The notes below the pieces were generated by a model. That model was given only the letters and a program-made list of their open reading frames with translations, ran no database searches and had not been told where the DNA came from. From Desulfobacula sp. (GTDB lineage: Bacteria > Desulfobacterota > Desulfobacteria > Desulfobacterales > Desulfobacteraceae), in the NCBI GenBank assembly GCA_018645325.1, contig JABGOU010000001.1, forward strand, positions 62,001-126,000: a stretch of 64,000 bases of DNA, in the 5' to 3' direction. Numbering within the stretch: position 1 is the stretch's first letter; each line of letters begins with the position of its first letter. Made by a program: the position numbers and the translations under genes. Below, piece after piece: positions 62,500-64,000 of this stretch.

Positions 62500-64000
62500 A
62501 TGACGTCAAAACCCACTTATGAAGAACTGAAAAAAAGAATTCAGAAATTAGAACAATCTGAGAAAAAGGCAAAGCAGAGCGAGGAACGATATCGATTAGC
62601 ATTTCAGACAAGTCCTGATGCGATTAATCTGAATAGGGTTTCTGACGGGATGTATTTAGATTGCAACGAGGGATTTACCAAAATAATGGGATACACCAGA
62701 GAAGAGGTTATCGGAAAAACGTCTCTTTCTCTGAATATCTGGGAAAATATAGAAGACAGAAAAAAATTGATCAATAGATTATCAAAGAACGGCCATGTGA
62801 ACAATATGGAGGCCCGGTTTGTTGATAAAAAAGGAAAGATCAAAACCGGCCTGATGTCCGCCCACATAATGCAAACCAAAGGAGAGAAAATCATTCTTTC
62901 AGTCACCCGGGATATTACCAAAATCAAGAATTCCGAAGAGGCTTTAAGGGCATCCCATGAAAGATTCCTTATGGTATTGAACAGTCTTGATGCCACCATT
63001 TATGTCGCTGATATGAAAACATATGAAATCCTTTTTATGAATAATTATATGATTAATAGCTTTGGCAGGGATATGACAGGAGAAATATGCTGGAAGGTCT
63101 TTAGAGGGGAATCCGGACCATGCCCCCATTGTAAAAATGATGAATTAATTGACGAAAAGGGAAAACCCACAGACGTTTGTGTGTGGCAAGATAAAAATCC
63201 CATCACAGGCAAATGGTACATTAATTATGATCGGGCCATAGAATGGACAGATGGGCGTATGGTTAAGCTTCAAATAGCTACGGATATAACCGAGCGAAAA
63301 CAGATCGAAGAAGATTTAAGAAAAAGTGAAGAACTTTATCGGGAGTACTTTGAAGAAAATATTTCAGGAACTTATATTTCAACCCCTGAAGGACAACTGC
63401 TTGCATGTAATAAGGAATATGTTAAGATTTTCGGGTTAGACAGTATTCAACATGCTAAGGATATACCGGTTACTGAGATTATTATAAATCCTGATAAGAG
63501 AGTAAAATTTTTAAATCGCATTAGAAAAGAAAAACGGGTAACAGGCTATGAACCTATATTAAAGAAAATCGATGGAACACCCATTCATTTGTTCGAAAAT
63601 GCTACAGGCGTGTTTGATGAAAAAGGTAAATTAACCCATATTCGAGGTTCCATATTGGATGTAACCGAGCAGAGAAGACTTGAAATCCAGCTGCAGCAGT
63701 CTCAGAAAATGGAAGCCATTGGAACGCTTGCCGGTGGCATTGCCCATGATTTTAATAACATCCTCTTCCCCATCATGGGTCATAGTGAAATGTTGATGAT
63801 GGACTTACCAGAAGACAGTCCTTCATACATGAGTCTAAATGAAATTTATACGGGGGCCATAAGAGCAAGGGATCTTGTAAAACAAATACTTGCATTTTCA
63901 CGCCAGGAAAATAATGAATTAAAACTGATGCGAATACAGCCTGTTATTGTGGAAGCATTAAAACTTATAAGGGCTTTAATCCCCAAAACAATTGAAATTG
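62500..64000 (+). CDS. Multi-PAS sensor histidine kinase, cut by window end
   Basis: From ATG 62500 the frame is open to the last base, giving 500 residues of an incomplete protein. A short coiled coil ('EELKKRIQKLEQSEKKAKQS') leads into three PAS-type domains (about 30-145, 150-270 and 282-400), each ending in the usual 'DITK', 'DITER' or 'DVTEQRR' linker. The second PAS holds a 'GPCPHC' Cys group near 203. The H-box 'GTLAGGIAHDFNNIL' begins near 409, with the phospho-acceptor His near 416. The ATPase domain, and possibly a receiver domain, lie beyond the window. No membrane helix is seen, so the sensor is probably cytoplasmic. Confidence 0.9.
   Translation, partial: MTSKPTYEELKKRIQKLEQSEKKAKQSEERYRLAFQTSPDAINLNRVSDGMYLDCNEGFTKIMGYTREEVIGKTSLSLNIWENIEDRKKLINRLSKNGHVNNMEARFVDKKGKIKTGLMSAHIMQTKGEKIILSVTRDITKIKNSEEALRASHERFLMVLNSLDATIYVADMKTYEILFMNNYMINSFGRDMTGEICWKVFRGESGPCPHCKNDELIDEKGKPTDVCVWQDKNPITGKWYINYDRAIEWTDGRMVKLQIATDITERKQIEEDLRKSEELYREYFEENISGTYISTPEGQLLACNKEYVKIFGLDSIQHAKDIPVTEIIINPDKRVKFLNRIRKEKRVTGYEPILKKIDGTPIHLFENATGVFDEKGKLTHIRGSILDVTEQRRLEIQLQQSQKMEAIGTLAGGIAHDFNNILFPIMGHSEMLMMDLPEDSPSYMSLNEIYTGAIRARDLVKQILAFSRQENNELKLMRIQPVIVEALKLIRALIPKTIEI

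Overview
The window looks like part of the chromosome of a marine, strictly anaerobic, AT-rich bacterium of the Desulfobacteraceae/Desulfobacula type (Thermodesulfobacteriota). This is inferred from the gene set, not from a marker gene: a class I hybrid-cluster protein, a tungsten-type aldehyde:ferredoxin oxidoreductase, an ETF with two GlcD-type oxidases, non-pyrrolysine MttB, a BKACE enzyme, TRAP transporters and several small Cys-rich proteins. I saw no rRNA, tRNA, CRISPR array or intact insertion sequence.

Layout. 0-8.3 kb: the end of an FAD amine oxidase, a DUF1638-hydantoinase fusion protein, and a convergent dppBC-(DF)-A-like ABC importer whose upstream region holds a palindromic operator and a possible leader ORF. 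9.3-13.3 kb: a BKACE / ketopantoate-reductase-like / ADP-forming acyl-CoA synthetase operon. 13.4-23.4 kb: an eight-gene minus-strand operon (SDR, GlcD-like, EtfB, EtfA, GlcD-like, FGGY kinase, MttB, iron ADH), followed by a divergent second FGGY kinase. 25.5-36.9 kb: mostly household and stress genes (Fic, pqiABC, an adenylate cyclase-TPR protein, small zinc-ribbon proteins, hcp, a DMT exporter) and several broken small genes. 37.3-61.2 kb: a minus-strand accessory catabolic region bounded by an RpiR and an IclR regulator. 61.5-64 kb: a broken 2-hydroxyacid dehydrogenase gene and a PAS histidine kinase cut by the window edge.

The most interesting part is 42-60 kb. In transcription order it reads PanB-like, U32-like, aminotransferase, EutD-like 3, M20 amidohydrolase, DctP, DctQ, DctM, EutB-like, EutD-like 2, [racemase scrap], EutC-like, [M20 scrap], Asp/Glu racemase, DctP, DctQ, DctM, EutD-like 1, iron ADH, AOR. 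The EutB, EutC and EutD calls resemble the enzymes of ectoine/hydroxyectoine use in aerobes. Here they occur in a predicted anaerobe, with three EutD paralogues, two TRAP systems and no EutE/DoeB deacetylase; an M20 enzyme may take that role. The repeated order and the two gene scraps indicate an ancestral block duplication followed by decay.

Taken together the window looks like an osmolyte-scavenging region. The BKACE operon would suit carnitine-like betaines, MttB would suit demethylation of a quaternary amine, and the eut-like genes would suit ectoine-type solutes. Substrates are inferred. Four genes in the window are clearly broken, three of them by a single in-frame TAA.
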